A stretch of DNA of 64,000 bases, from assembly GCA_020072585.1 (NCBI GenBank), contig JAIQGL010000034.1, positions 1 through 64,000 on the forward strand, written 5' to 3'. Shown here piece after piece: positions 25,810 to 34,285 of this stretch. The stretch's first letter is position 1. Every line of letters starts with the position of its first letter. Origin of the DNA: Terriglobia bacterium. GTDB taxonomy: Bacteria; Acidobacteriota; Terriglobia; Terriglobales; Acidobacteriaceae. A program made the position numbers and the translations under genes. Below the pieces are notes generated by a model, which ran no database searches, had not been told where the DNA came from, and was given only the letters and a program-made list of their open reading frames with translations.

Positions 25810-26223
25810 ATGCACGGACCCGCCCATCGACGAGCGTTGCAATTCATCCTGGTGGCCCTCTCTTTGGTTATTTCAGGATGCGACGGATTCGTATACGTAA
25901 GGGGCGTGGTTCGTAATCCGCACGGCGAGCCTGTCGCCGGTGCAAAGATTCACGTGACTAACATGGTCCAATATTGGTACACGGAGTCGGACGCAAATGG
26001 GTGCTTCAACGCCAGTGGGACCACGGCCCCTACGCACTCATCAGAACCCTTGAGGGTCGTAGCACCCGGCTATAAGAACGCATCCGCCAAGGTGCGAACG
26101 GCAGCCACGAGGAATCACGTGATTGTAACTTTGGCTCCCTCCGATTCTCAGGGCGCAAGCCGAATTCAGTTGCTAACTCCTCAGAATGAAAAGGATCTAC
26201 AGCCATGCAATCCATCTAGATAG
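25810..26223 (+). CDS. Lipoprotein with carboxypeptidase-regulatory-like domain
   Basis: A 137-residue predicted lipoprotein. The lipobox is VISGC near residues 20-24. The mature part has the beta-sandwich signature VRGVVRNPHGEPVAGAKIHV followed by TESDANGCFN and LRVVAPGYKNAS, matching the carboxypeptidase-regulatory-like (CarboxypepD_reg) fold, a common extracellular binding module. I chose the ATG at 25810; a TTG at 25768 is a poor alternative. Single gene with no partner. Confidence 0.75.
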   Translation: MHGPAHRRALQFILVALSLVISGCDGFVYVRGVVRNPHGEPVAGAKIHVTNMVQYWYTESDANGCFNASGTTAPTHSSEPLRVVAPGYKNASAKVRTAATRNHVIVTLAPSDSQGASRIQLLTPQNEKDLQPCNPSR

Positions 26224-26292
26224 TCTCTTTCCGCCGCTGCCTTGTCTTTGCTTTTCTCCGTGTTCCTCTGTGCCCTCTGTGGTAAAAAGCTT

Positions 26293-27483
26293 TTAAATCG
26301 CAGCCAGAGCCTGGTCCAGATCCGCCAGCAGATCGTCCACGTCCTCAATTCCCACGGAGATGCGGACCATGCCATCCGTGAGCCCGATTTGCTTTCTTCC
26401 CTTTTCACCCAGGGCCGCATGCGTCATGGTGGCTGGGTGCGAGATCAGCGTCTCCACTCCACCCAGTGATTCAGCCAGGGTGCAGACGCGTACTTTAGCC
26501 AGCATCTTTTTCGCATTGCTGAGCGAGCCAGTCTCAAACGTGATCATGGAACCAAAGCCGGTCATCTGTTTTTTGGCCAGGGCATGCTGGGGGTGATCGG
26601 AAAAACCAGGGTAGAGCACCTGCTTCACCTTGCGATGACCGCGCAGGTATTCGGCAACCTCGCGTCCATTCTCATCATGCTTCACCATCCGCACCGCGAG
26701 CGACTTAACGCCCCGCAGCACCAGCCAGCATTCAAACGGTGAGAGGATGGCGCCCGATGTCTTCTGCATGAAAGCAAGCTTCTCAGCATGAATCGGCTTG
26801 GTGGCCGCGATCACTCCGCCCAGGCCGTCACTGTGGCCGTTCAGAAACTTCGTGGTGGAGTGCATCACCATATCAGCGCCCAATGCCAGCGGCCTCTGGA
26901 AGTAAGGTGACATAAACGTGTTGTCCACCACCAGCTCAGCCCCGCCATCGTGCGCGATCCTGGCAACTTCCTTGATGTCGGTAAGGACCATCAGCGGATT
27001 GGTGGGCGTCTCTACCCAGAGGATGCGCGTATTCCGGCGCATCGCTTTTTTCACCGCATCCAGGTCAGAGGTGTCAACATAGCTGAATTCCACGCCATAA
27101 TTCGCCATTACTTGATTAAAGTACCGTGGCACTCCGCCATAAACATTGTGTCCGCAGATCAGGTGATCGCCCTGTTTGAGAAAGCACTGCGTTACCGCTG
27201 TTACGGCCGCCATTCCGCTGGCAAACACATGCGCGGACGTTCCGCCTTCCAGAGCGGCCAGGTTGGTTTCCAGGCAAGTGCGCGTCGGGTTCGAGACCCG
27301 GGCGTATTCATATCCCTTGTTCTTGCCCAGCTCCTCCTGCACGTAGGTGGAGGTGGCAAAGATGGGCACTACAACCGCTCCGGTGGAAGGGTCGGGCTCC
27401 TGGCCGGTATGAATGCATGTGGTGGAAAAGCCGATTTTTTTTTCGGTCCGCTTTGACCCGCCGGAGGATTTCTTCTTTGCCAT
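26293..27483 (-). CDS. Cystathionine gamma-lyase/synthase family enzyme
   Basis: PLP enzyme of the Cys/Met-metabolism family (396 residues). Motifs are STYVQEELG...YEYARVSNPTR, the cofactor-stacking region HVFASGMAA, DNTFMSPYFQRPL, and the PLP lysine K212 in HSTTKFLNGHSDG, with SLGGVETLISHPATMTHA near the C-terminus. Lyase (cystathionine to cysteine) and synthase (homoserine ester to cystathionine) activities are hard to separate by sequence. Its neighbour is a cystathionine beta-synthase-like enzyme, so reverse transsulfuration (MccA/MccB type) is the leading idea. The start has AGGAG upstream; its first codons overlap no other gene. Confidence 0.9.
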   Translation of the reverse strand: MAKKKSSGGSKRTEKKIGFSTTCIHTGQEPDPSTGAVVVPIFATSTYVQEELGKNKGYEYARVSNPTRTCLETNLAALEGGTSAHVFASGMAAVTAVTQCFLKQGDHLICGHNVYGGVPRYFNQVMANYGVEFSYVDTSDLDAVKKAMRRNTRILWVETPTNPLMVLTDIKEVARIAHDGGAELVVDNTFMSPYFQRPLALGADMVMHSTTKFLNGHSDGLGGVIAATKPIHAEKLAFMQKTSGAILSPFECWLVLRGVKSLAVRMVKHDENGREVAEYLRGHRKVKQVLYPGFSDHPQHALAKKQMTGFGSMITFETGSLSNAKKMLAKVRVCTLAESLGGVETLISHPATMTHAALGEKGRKQIGLTDGMVRISVGIEDVDDLLADLDQALAAI

Positions 27484-27532
27484 CTTGAACTTTCTCCTGA
27501 ATTGCACCCGCACTGCGCGCCGGGGCGGCGAT

Positions 27533-28465
27533 TTACTCCCCGCCTTCAAAAATATTTTTTGACATGTAACGCTCGGCTGAATCTGGGATGATCGTCACTA
27601 CGCGCTTGCCCTTGCCCAGCTTCCTGGCCACCTGGAGAGCCGCAAAAACATTGGCTCCTGCGCTGGACCCGCCCAGCACCCCTTCAAGCCGCGCGAGCTG
27701 AGCTACTGTGTCAAACGCATCTTTGTCCGTAACCATAATGATTTCGTCGCAGACAGCGGGATCAAACGTCTTGGGAATAAAGCTGGAGCCAATTCCCTCC
27801 ACCTTGTGCGGCCCTTTAGGACCTCCGCCCAACACTGATCCTTCTGTCTCCACGGCAACGCAGTAAACCTGGGGAAGACGCTCTTTCATGAATCGGGCGA
27901 TACCGGTAAACGTGCCTCCCGTGCCTACGCCGATCACCACTGCGTCGATTGCTCCCTGCATCTGTTCAAAGATTTCAACGGCTGTGGTGGCTTGATGAAA
28001 GTCAGGATTGGCTGGATTTTCAAACTGGAGGGCGGTGAAGGAATCGGGGATATCGGCGGCTAGTTCCTTTGCTTTTGCGATTGCGCCCTGCATGCCGGCT
28101 TCATCGGGGGTTCGCACGACCTCTGCGCCGAGCGCCCGCATGATCTTTACTTTCTCTTCGGCGAATTTTTCAGGCACGCAGACCACTACATGGTAGCCTT
28201 TGTTGACTCCGATCAGAGCCAGGCCAACGCCGGTGTTGCCGGCTGTGGCCTCCACAATGGTTCCACCCGGCTTCAGCAGGCCCTGCTCCTCCGCCTTCTT
28301 GATCATGCCAATGGCAGCCCGGTCTTTTACGCTACCGCCGGGGTTCAGGTATTCCAGTTTGGCGAATACATCAGCGGATTCCGCTGAGACGATTCGACGG
28401 AGGCGCAGCAAAGGCGTCTGGCCAACCAGTTCAGTAATGTTTTCCGCTACTCGGGGTCGGGTCAT
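27533..28465 (-). CDS. Cysteine synthase / cystathionine beta-synthase-like
   Basis: PLP-dependent beta-replacement enzyme of 310 residues. The lysine K47 is in NPGGSVKDRA, the substrate loop is EATAGNTGVGLA, and the phosphate-binding loop is GVGTGGTFTG. Sequence around EGIGSSFIP and the end SKNIFEGGE resembles the OAS-dependent cystathionine beta-synthase (MccA/CysK2-like) group more than plain CysK. It is co-directional with and just upstream of the cystathionine gamma-lyase-like gene (49 bp gap), supporting a joint pathway from homocysteine or serine esters to cysteine. Confidence 0.9.
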   Translation of the reverse strand: MTRPRVAENITELVGQTPLLRLRRIVSAESADVFAKLEYLNPGGSVKDRAAIGMIKKAEEQGLLKPGGTIVEATAGNTGVGLALIGVNKGYHVVVCVPEKFAEEKVKIMRALGAEVVRTPDEAGMQGAIAKAKELAADIPDSFTALQFENPANPDFHQATTAVEIFEQMQGAIDAVVIGVGTGGTFTGIARFMKERLPQVYCVAVETEGSVLGGGPKGPHKVEGIGSSFIPKTFDPAVCDEIIMVTDKDAFDTVAQLARLEGVLGGSSAGANVFAALQVARKLGKGKRVVTIIPDSAERYMSKNIFEGGE

Positions 28466-28713
28466 ATAGCAAACTTTTTAGAGTACGGGACGGACAGGGA
28501 TATGGTCAAACGGAAAGGCCTGTTATGCCCATATTGTTCAAAATAAGGCAGTACCGGGTGCAAACTTGGGGCAAATGCCGAATTGACAGAGCCATGCTAA
28601 CAGAGTACCGTCAAAGATGAGCAAGCATCCTTCCTTACTCTTCAGACATGCTGAACTAAGTCAGTACCTCTGGAGTTCTCTCTCTTAGCCACCCATTCCA
28701 CAAGAGGCTGTTT

Positions 28714-28845
28714 ATGTTGGAAGCGAATTTGCCGTTCCATGCAAAATCCGGCATACAGACGGAGCTGCCGGAAGACCACTGCTGCAATCTGGAAGCGCCT
28801 GAAGACTACTGCCAAGAAGACGAAGAACCGGCTGCAAGCCTATGA
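28714..28845 (+). CDS. Tiny ORF coupled to the next gene
   Basis: A 43-codon frame, ATG at 28714 with AGAGG six bases upstream, ending in a TGA that overlaps the next ATG by 4 bp (ATGA). The predicted peptide is acidic and has three Cys in a CC-x8-C arrangement preceded by PEDH and followed by EDEEPAASL. I do not recognise it. The coupling and ribosome site argue that both frames are translated; composition is far from neighbouring proteins. Confidence 0.45.
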   Translation: MLEANLPFHAKSGIQTELPEDHCCNLEAPEDYCQEDEEPAASL

Positions 28846-29108
28846 AACCAGACAAAAGCACACGCTCATCCAAAGTATTTGCCGCATGCGGCACAATCGC
28901 CAACCCGTTCCTGCTGTGCCGTGTCACCGCGGTTTATGCTCGCCGATTGCAAAAGACGCGGGTACAGTTTGCGGAAAGCATCAACCAGTCCTTGCGCCTG
29001 ATCTCGGACCTTCCTCAGGGACGTATGGACGCAGCCAATCTTCCCCAACCGCTGCCCAAGGATGAAATCCCCGCCCTTGAGATGGAAGCAGCTGCAGTTA
29101 CACTTTGA
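28842..29108 (+). CDS. Small hypothetical protein
   Basis: An 88-residue product starting at the ATGA overlap with the tiny upstream ORF. It has a basic N-terminus, a moderately hydrophobic centre (IANPFLLCRVTAVYAR) and a Gln/Leu-rich C-terminus (DLPQGRMDAANLPQPLPK). No known domain is seen. An overlapping frame (28739-29065) is a shadow. It is followed by a hairpin at 29128-29153. Confidence 0.45.
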   Translation: MKPDKSTRSSKVFAACGTIANPFLLCRVTAVYARRLQKTRVQFAESINQSLRLISDLPQGRMDAANLPQPLPKDEIPALEMEAAAVTL

Positions 29109-29127
29109 GATTCAAATTGAAAGATTT

Positions 29128-29153
29128 GGCGTCTCCTCTATCGACGAGACGCC
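29128..29153. terminator. Possible weak terminator hairpin
   Basis: Stem GGCGTCTC/GAGACGCC with a 10-nt loop between the small gene (plus) and the VWFA gene (minus). The T-run on either side is poor, so termination would be inefficient or rely on other signals. Confidence 0.35.
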
Positions 29154-29170
29154 TTCAAAAGGCCAGCTGA

Positions 29171-30328
29171 TTATTTGGTTGATGCGGTCCGTTTTTCGTC
29201 GGCAAAGTAGCCGTCACGGGTGCGCACTTGCAGATCTTTGTAACCGGGTGCGCGCGCTTCCACCTTCACTTTGCGGTATCCGCCATTGCTGCGTGGATTC
29301 GTAGGCTTGTAGGTAATGCTGTATTGGTTGCGGATATCCCGCGCCACTTCCTGGCTGATTTCATCCACCTCGGCCAGGTCTTTCGGGAAAAACGCTACGC
29401 CACCCGTCTGGTCGGAAAGGCTCTGCAAAGCGCGCTTGGCACGCTTGATTCCAGGTTCATCGCCAAGGATCCCAATCGTATAGATGGTGGGGCCGTTATC
29501 GTCCTGTACTTTTCTGATCGCTGACTCAAGCGATTCACGGCTTTCGTTATCAACTCCATCTGTAACCACCAACAGGACCTTCTTTTCCTTCTTTGCCCCC
29601 TTGGCCAGGTGGTCAGCGGAGGCGATTACAGCGTCATAAAGCGCGGTGCCGCCGCGTGAATCCACGCGGTCAAGCGCTTCACGCAAAGTTTCCCTCTTGT
29701 TGGTGAAATCCTGGTCCAGATAAGGATCGTCATTGAAGTTCACGACAAAGACTTCATCCTGGGGATTGCTGGCTTGCATCAGGTTGAGAACGGCCTTGGT
29801 CACTGCGGCACGCTTGGTGCGCATGGAACCCGAATTATCCACCACTATGCCGATGGAAACAGGAATGTCCTCGCGCCGGAATGACGTGATCTTTTGCGGC
29901 TGATTGTCTTCATAAACCGCGAAATTAGTGGGGGCCAGATTTGTCACCAGATGCCGCCTGGCATCGAGCACCGTAGCCGAGAGAGTTACCTCGTTCACCT
30001 GTGACCGGAAAACATAGCGATCACCACTTCTTGTAACTGCTCCCACAGTGTCCCCGCCCGGCTGTTGCGCCGGTTGGCCGGGCTGCTGCGCAGGAGGAAC
30101 ATTGGTTGCAGGCTTGGTATTGGCCGCTGTTGGTGCGGGTGTTGCCGGTTTGGCCCATACCGGAAGCGCGGGGTCAACTGGATCTATGTCCGGGGGCACC
30201 GGCGTGGGCTGAATGCGTTGCTGGTTTTGCTGGGGCTGTGTTGCCTGGCCTTGTGTGCCCCAAAAAGAGCTTGCGCCCAATAGGACAAAAAAAAGAGTTC
30301 CAATGACCCGTTTATTGCGAAGGCGCAT
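29171..30328 (-). CDS. VWFA-related acidobacterial protein (1 of 2)
   Basis: A 385-residue secreted protein. The signal peptide is RLRNKRVIGTLFFVLLGASSF. A Pro/Gln-rich linker (residues 30-95) follows, then the VWFA-related acidobacterial domain, with MIDAS motif DNSGSM after VSIGIVV and the later metal residues in VVTDGVDNESRE. The C-terminus has an all-beta strand pair ending RTRDGYFADE. Such proteins bind other proteins via a divalent metal. Start 30328 overlaps the neighbouring VWFA gene by 17 bp. Likely duplicated with the next gene. Confidence 0.88.
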   Translation of the reverse strand: MRLRNKRVIGTLFFVLLGASSFWGTQGQATQPQQNQQRIQPTPVPPDIDPVDPALPVWAKPATPAPTAANTKPATNVPPAQQPGQPAQQPGGDTVGAVTRSGDRYVFRSQVNEVTLSATVLDARRHLVTNLAPTNFAVYEDNQPQKITSFRREDIPVSIGIVVDNSGSMRTKRAAVTKAVLNLMQASNPQDEVFVVNFNDDPYLDQDFTNKRETLREALDRVDSRGGTALYDAVIASADHLAKGAKKEKKVLLVVTDGVDNESRESLESAIRKVQDDNGPTIYTIGILGDEPGIKRAKRALQSLSDQTGGVAFFPKDLAEVDEISQEVARDIRNQYSITYKPTNPRSNGGYRKVKVEARAPGYKDLQVRTRDGYFADEKRTASTK

Positions 30329-31385
30329 AGTATCCCGTTCTGGCATAGACATTTAGATGCGGCAAACCTTTTGGTGGATTGAGCTTCACTTTGATCTTGC
30401 GCCAGTGGCCATCCTTAACCTTGTTGTTTGGACGGTAGCCGAGCACATATTGGTTGCGTAGCTCGATTCCAATTTTAGTAGCAACATCCGATAGTTCGTT
30501 GGGATTGCTGATGGTGAACATGCGTCCGCCGGTAACTTGTGAAATCTCGGTCAAAAGCGCCGGACCGGCGATCTCTTCCTGCTGCGTTGGCGCCAGACTG
30601 AAGATGCCGATGGAATAAATCTGCACATCAGCTTCTTTGACCATCGATTTGATTTCGTTTTCGGTGTAACGGCTATGGTTATCGCCGCCGTCCGAGATGA
30701 TCAGCAGGGCCTTTTTGCTGTTACGCGCATCTTTCATCTTGCTCACGCCCATGTAAATGGCATCAAGCATGGCCGTGCTGCCCTGAGGCACCGTGTAAAC
30801 CAACTTGCCCTGAATATCTTCCACTGACTTTGTAAAGTCGGCGCGCAGCTGCGGACGATCATTGAACGTGATCATGAAGAACTCATCCTGCGGGTTCGCC
30901 GTTTTGAAAAATTCGATAACGGCTTCACGCGCCTTCAGGATCTTGTCATTCATGCTTCCGCTCATGTCAAAAATCACGCCCAGTGAGATGGGGGCATCCT
31001 CGCTGGAAAAATGCCGCACTTCCTGAATCTCGCTGCCTTCAAGAACGGAAAAATTCTCTTTGTCCAATCCTGTGACAATGCGGTTCCAGTCATCTGTAAC
31101 CGTCACGTTGACCAGCACCAGATTCACGTCTACGGCAACGCCAGGCTTACCGTGGTTCTTCAAGGAAGAATCTGGGTTTCCTGCAACCTCTTTACTGTCA
31201 ACAGTTTTAGGGGGCGCTGGAGGCTTGGGTTCAATGTGGACGTTTACATCCTGCGCACGGGCGTAGAGCACTGTAAAAAACAAGACCAGGGTCAGCGCGC
31301 AACGCATCAGGGGCGTACGATGCGCCTTGGATGAGACCTCAGGGGAACGGCTTGCACCATACCCGCGGCGACCGGAGCGGGCCAT
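30312..31385 (-). CDS. VWFA-related acidobacterial protein (2 of 2)
   Basis: A 357-residue secreted protein with basic N-terminus, hydrophobic segment RCALTLVLFFTVLYARA, and a VWFA domain with MIDAS DMSGSM after ISLGVIF, then ALLIISDGGDNHSRY and the C-terminal RTGYYAPSQ. It resembles its downstream neighbour in domain order and in the NPQDEFF block, so the two are tandem paralogues. I prefer the ATG at 31385 with GAGG upstream; an ATG at 31307 immediately before the signal segment is an alternative. Function unknown; presumably a surface or periplasmic adhesion or assembly protein. Confidence 0.88.
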   Translation of the reverse strand: MARSGRRGYGASRSPEVSSKAHRTPLMRCALTLVLFFTVLYARAQDVNVHIEPKPPAPPKTVDSKEVAGNPDSSLKNHGKPGVAVDVNLVLVNVTVTDDWNRIVTGLDKENFSVLEGSEIQEVRHFSSEDAPISLGVIFDMSGSMNDKILKAREAVIEFFKTANPQDEFFMITFNDRPQLRADFTKSVEDIQGKLVYTVPQGSTAMLDAIYMGVSKMKDARNSKKALLIISDGGDNHSRYTENEIKSMVKEADVQIYSIGIFSLAPTQQEEIAGPALLTEISQVTGGRMFTISNPNELSDVATKIGIELRNQYVLGYRPNNKVKDGHWRKIKVKLNPPKGLPHLNVYARTGYYAPSQ

Positions 31386-31560
31386 ATGTAAACCTCGATT
31401 TGAGCAGGATTTTATCACAAGCCCCATGCTACTTCACACAAGGAACTTAAACGTGTGCCGGATCGGCATTCCAGTGTTGCTCGTTTGGATTAGATGACGA
31501 TTATCATGAAACGGGTTTTCTGCTTCACTTGATAGAATGTCGATGTAGGCATCCTTGCAA

Positions 31561-32865
31561 ATGGCTGAAATCATTCCATTCAAAGCTCTTCGTTACGATC
31601 CGGACCAGGTAAAACTGGAAGACGTTCTCACCCAGCCCTATGACAAAATCACGCCGGAAATGCAGGCGAAATACTATGAACGGAGCCCCCATAACCTTGT
31701 CCGTATCATCTTGGGGAAAACCGGTGAAACAGATACTGACGCCTTCAATACGTACACTCGGGCCAAAGAATACTTCCATGACTGGCGTTCCAGCGGCATT
31801 TTAAGGCAAGATGCCGAGCCTGGGATCTATGCCTATTCCCAGACTTTTACAGTCCTGGGCACACGCGATCTGGCAGAGCGGCGTGGCTTGATAGCCCTGG
31901 GACGAATCCACGATTATGCCGATGGCGTAGTCTTTCGCCATGAACAAACGCTGGCCAAACCTCGGGCAGACCGTCTGAACCTGTTGCGTGCCACCCAGGC
32001 GCACTTCGGCCAGATATTCATGCTCTATAGCGACGCCCAGGGCGATGTCGAGGCTCTCCTCAAGGCGAAAACTGATGAAGACCCTGACACCTCCGTGCTG
32101 GATGAATATGAGACTCTGCATCGCGTCTGGCGCATACACGATCCCGCACTTATCCATGCGGTCCAGCAACGTATGCGCGATAAGAAGCTGTTGATCGCTG
32201 ACGGGCACCATCGCTACGAAACAGCTCTGACCTATAGAAATGAGCGCCGCGCGCAGACCGGTAGCGCGGACACGAATGCCCCGTATGAGTTCGTCATGAT
32301 GACCATGGTCCCCATGGAAAGCCGGGGACTGGTGATTCTCCCCACGCACCGGATTGTCCACGGTCTGCCTGCCTTTGATCGCGAACGCATGCTGGAGGCG
32401 GCAGAGCGTTTCTTTGAAATCGACCGCATCGACCTGCGCACGGAAAGCCGCAGCGCTACCACGCTGCTGGGTGAAGCCGGTACAAATGGAACGGCATTTG
32501 TCGCCGTGACCCGGCAGGGCCCATACCTGATGCGGGCAAAAAAAGGCGTCGTGCAGGACGCACTTGAGCATCTTCCAAATCGGCAGCGGGACCTTGACGT
32601 GGTCCAGTTGCATAGAATTATGCTGGAACGGGTCCTGGGAATTTCTGAAGAAGCCATTCGCGACCAGCAACATGTCCGCTATGAACGCGATGCCTCTGAG
32701 GCCATCTCATGGGTGCGGCAAGGCGCAAATGTGGCTTTCCTGATGAACCCTGCCAAGATTGAACAGGTACGCGATATTGCTTTTGCCGGAGAAGTGCTCC
32801 CGCAAAAGTCCACTGACTTCTATCCCAAGTTGCTGAGTGGCCTGACGATCTATGCGCTGGAGTAA
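31561..32865 (+). CDS. DUF1015 family protein
   Basis: A 434-residue cytoplasmic protein of the DUF1015 (HTH-like) family. Signatures are IIPFKALRYDP at the start, QPYDKITPEM, FRHEQTLAKPRADRL, IADGHHRYETALTYRNER (likely active-site region) and WVRQGANVAFLMNP near the end. Family members are widespread, sometimes beside serine and phosphonate metabolism; no firm reaction is assigned. It starts a plus-strand run and overlaps the amidase gene by 14 bp. Confidence 0.85.
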   Translation: MAEIIPFKALRYDPDQVKLEDVLTQPYDKITPEMQAKYYERSPHNLVRIILGKTGETDTDAFNTYTRAKEYFHDWRSSGILRQDAEPGIYAYSQTFTVLGTRDLAERRGLIALGRIHDYADGVVFRHEQTLAKPRADRLNLLRATQAHFGQIFMLYSDAQGDVEALLKAKTDEDPDTSVLDEYETLHRVWRIHDPALIHAVQQRMRDKKLLIADGHHRYETALTYRNERRAQTGSADTNAPYEFVMMTMVPMESRGLVILPTHRIVHGLPAFDRERMLEAAERFFEIDRIDLRTESRSATTLLGEAGTNGTAFVAVTRQGPYLMRAKKGVVQDALEHLPNRQRDLDVVQLHRIMLERVLGISEEAIRDQQHVRYERDASEAISWVRQGANVAFLMNPAKIEQVRDIAFAGEVLPQKSTDFYPKLLSGLTIYALE

Positions 32866-34285
32866 ACAGAGGTTAGGCAAAGCAGGGTTGGCAGTGGCCG
32901 TAGTCGCTCTTTGCTGCGCTCTGGGGATTTCCGCCGATACCGCGGAACATCAACTGACCGTTTACACCGCGCAATCCAGTTATTCCCTTCCGGTGCTCGA
33001 CCGCGGCGGCAAAGCTTACCTTAACGTGGCAGACCTGCTTTCCCCTCTGGGAGCTTCCCAGCCACATGTGAAAGGCAAAGAGTGGAGACTGGAACTCAAT
33101 AAAGCGGAGCTACGCTTGACTGAAGGCAAGGAGAAAGCAGTCATCCGAGGCCATCAGGCTGATTTGGGTGGCAAAGTACTAGTTGAAGACGGCCGTGTTC
33201 TGGTCCCAATGGACGCTGCCCTTTCACTCCTGAGCCAGCTATTAAAGACAGCCGTGGACTATCACCAGCCCGCGCGGCGAATCTTTGTTGGCAACGTGTT
33301 CACAAGGTTCCACGCTGAACTTAAGAATGGTGATCAGCCATCTCTGGTACTAACTTTTAGCCAGCCGATAAAGCGATTAGACGCCAACCATGAAGAAGAC
33401 CGCGGTGTCCTTTTTACGCATACGGACAGAACTACTCTGACGTTTTCCCAGGACCCGCTGGTCTCTGATGTGAACAAACAACAGTTTGGCGAGGGCGCGA
33501 TCCAGTCCCTGACCTTCAGTGAAGAGAATGGGGCCGCGTCGATCACCGTGACCGGAAACTCGAAGTTGCAGGTCATCCGTAGCGAGGATGGCAAGACTAT
33601 TTCACTCCAACCTCAGGCTCCAGTGGCCGTAGCTACGCCCGAACCTACCCAGCAGACTGCGCCTTCCGTAGAGGAAGGCCAACGACACACGCAGGAATTT
33701 TTTGTAATGATCGACCCCAGCCATGGCGGGTACGACAAAGGAGCAATCTTTGGCGGGAAGCTCGCGGAAAAAGAGATCACTCTCCGTCTGGCGCGGGAAC
33801 TTCGCAAGGAACTGGAAGAACGGGGGATTGCAGCCCGCCTGCTGCGCGATTCAGACATTGACCTCGCTTTGGAGCGGCGGGCGGAGATCACCAACGAACA
33901 ACATGCGGGGATATATGTGGCGCTTCACGCAGGCAGGCCGGGACGAGGCGTGCGCGTCTACTCTTCGCTATTGTCGGACCCGCAGCAGCCACTTGCCGGA
34001 CGCTTTCTGCCCTGGGACAGCGCACAGTCCGGAGCACTGAACCGGAGTCAGGCAGCTGCTCATGCTGTCGCGGGTGAGTTGCGGAAGAAAGGCTTGACGG
34101 TGGCCAGCCTTGGCATGCCGGTACGCCCTTTAAACAATATCGTGGCGCCTGCCATCGCCGTGGAACTGGCGCCTGAAGGTGACGACCCGCAATCAATGGA
34201 GAGCCAGAAACGCCACAACACCGTGGCATCGGCCATTGCTTCGGGAATCGCGCAGGTTCGCGGCCAGATGGGAGTCCGCCCGTGA
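32852..34285 (+). CDS. N-acetylmuramoyl-L-alanine amidase (Amidase_3)
   Basis: Exported, zinc-dependent peptidoglycan amidase of 477 residues. The signal peptide is at 1-28. Residues 33-130 resemble the copper-amine-oxidase N-terminal-type domain (LNVADLLSPLG ... GRVLVPMDAALSLL), residues 150-250 an AMIN-like beta domain, and residues 290-477 the Amidase_3 domain, with zinc His in IDPSHGGYDKGA, Glu in EKEITLRLARELR and His in VALHAG. The third motif reads VALHAG rather than the more common S-x-H-x-N, and the terminal Glu motif VELAPEGDD is also atypical. It probably cuts peptide stems during envelope remodelling. Confidence 0.85.
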   Translation: MRWSKQRLGKAGLAVAVVALCCALGISADTAEHQLTVYTAQSSYSLPVLDRGGKAYLNVADLLSPLGASQPHVKGKEWRLELNKAELRLTEGKEKAVIRGHQADLGGKVLVEDGRVLVPMDAALSLLSQLLKTAVDYHQPARRIFVGNVFTRFHAELKNGDQPSLVLTFSQPIKRLDANHEEDRGVLFTHTDRTTLTFSQDPLVSDVNKQQFGEGAIQSLTFSEENGAASITVTGNSKLQVIRSEDGKTISLQPQAPVAVATPEPTQQTAPSVEEGQRHTQEFFVMIDPSHGGYDKGAIFGGKLAEKEITLRLARELRKELEERGIAARLLRDSDIDLALERRAEITNEQHAGIYVALHAGRPGRGVRVYSSLLSDPQQPLAGRFLPWDSAQSGALNRSQAAAHAVAGELRKKGLTVASLGMPVRPLNNIVAPAIAVELAPEGDDPQSMESQKRHNTVASAIASGIAQVRGQMGVRP

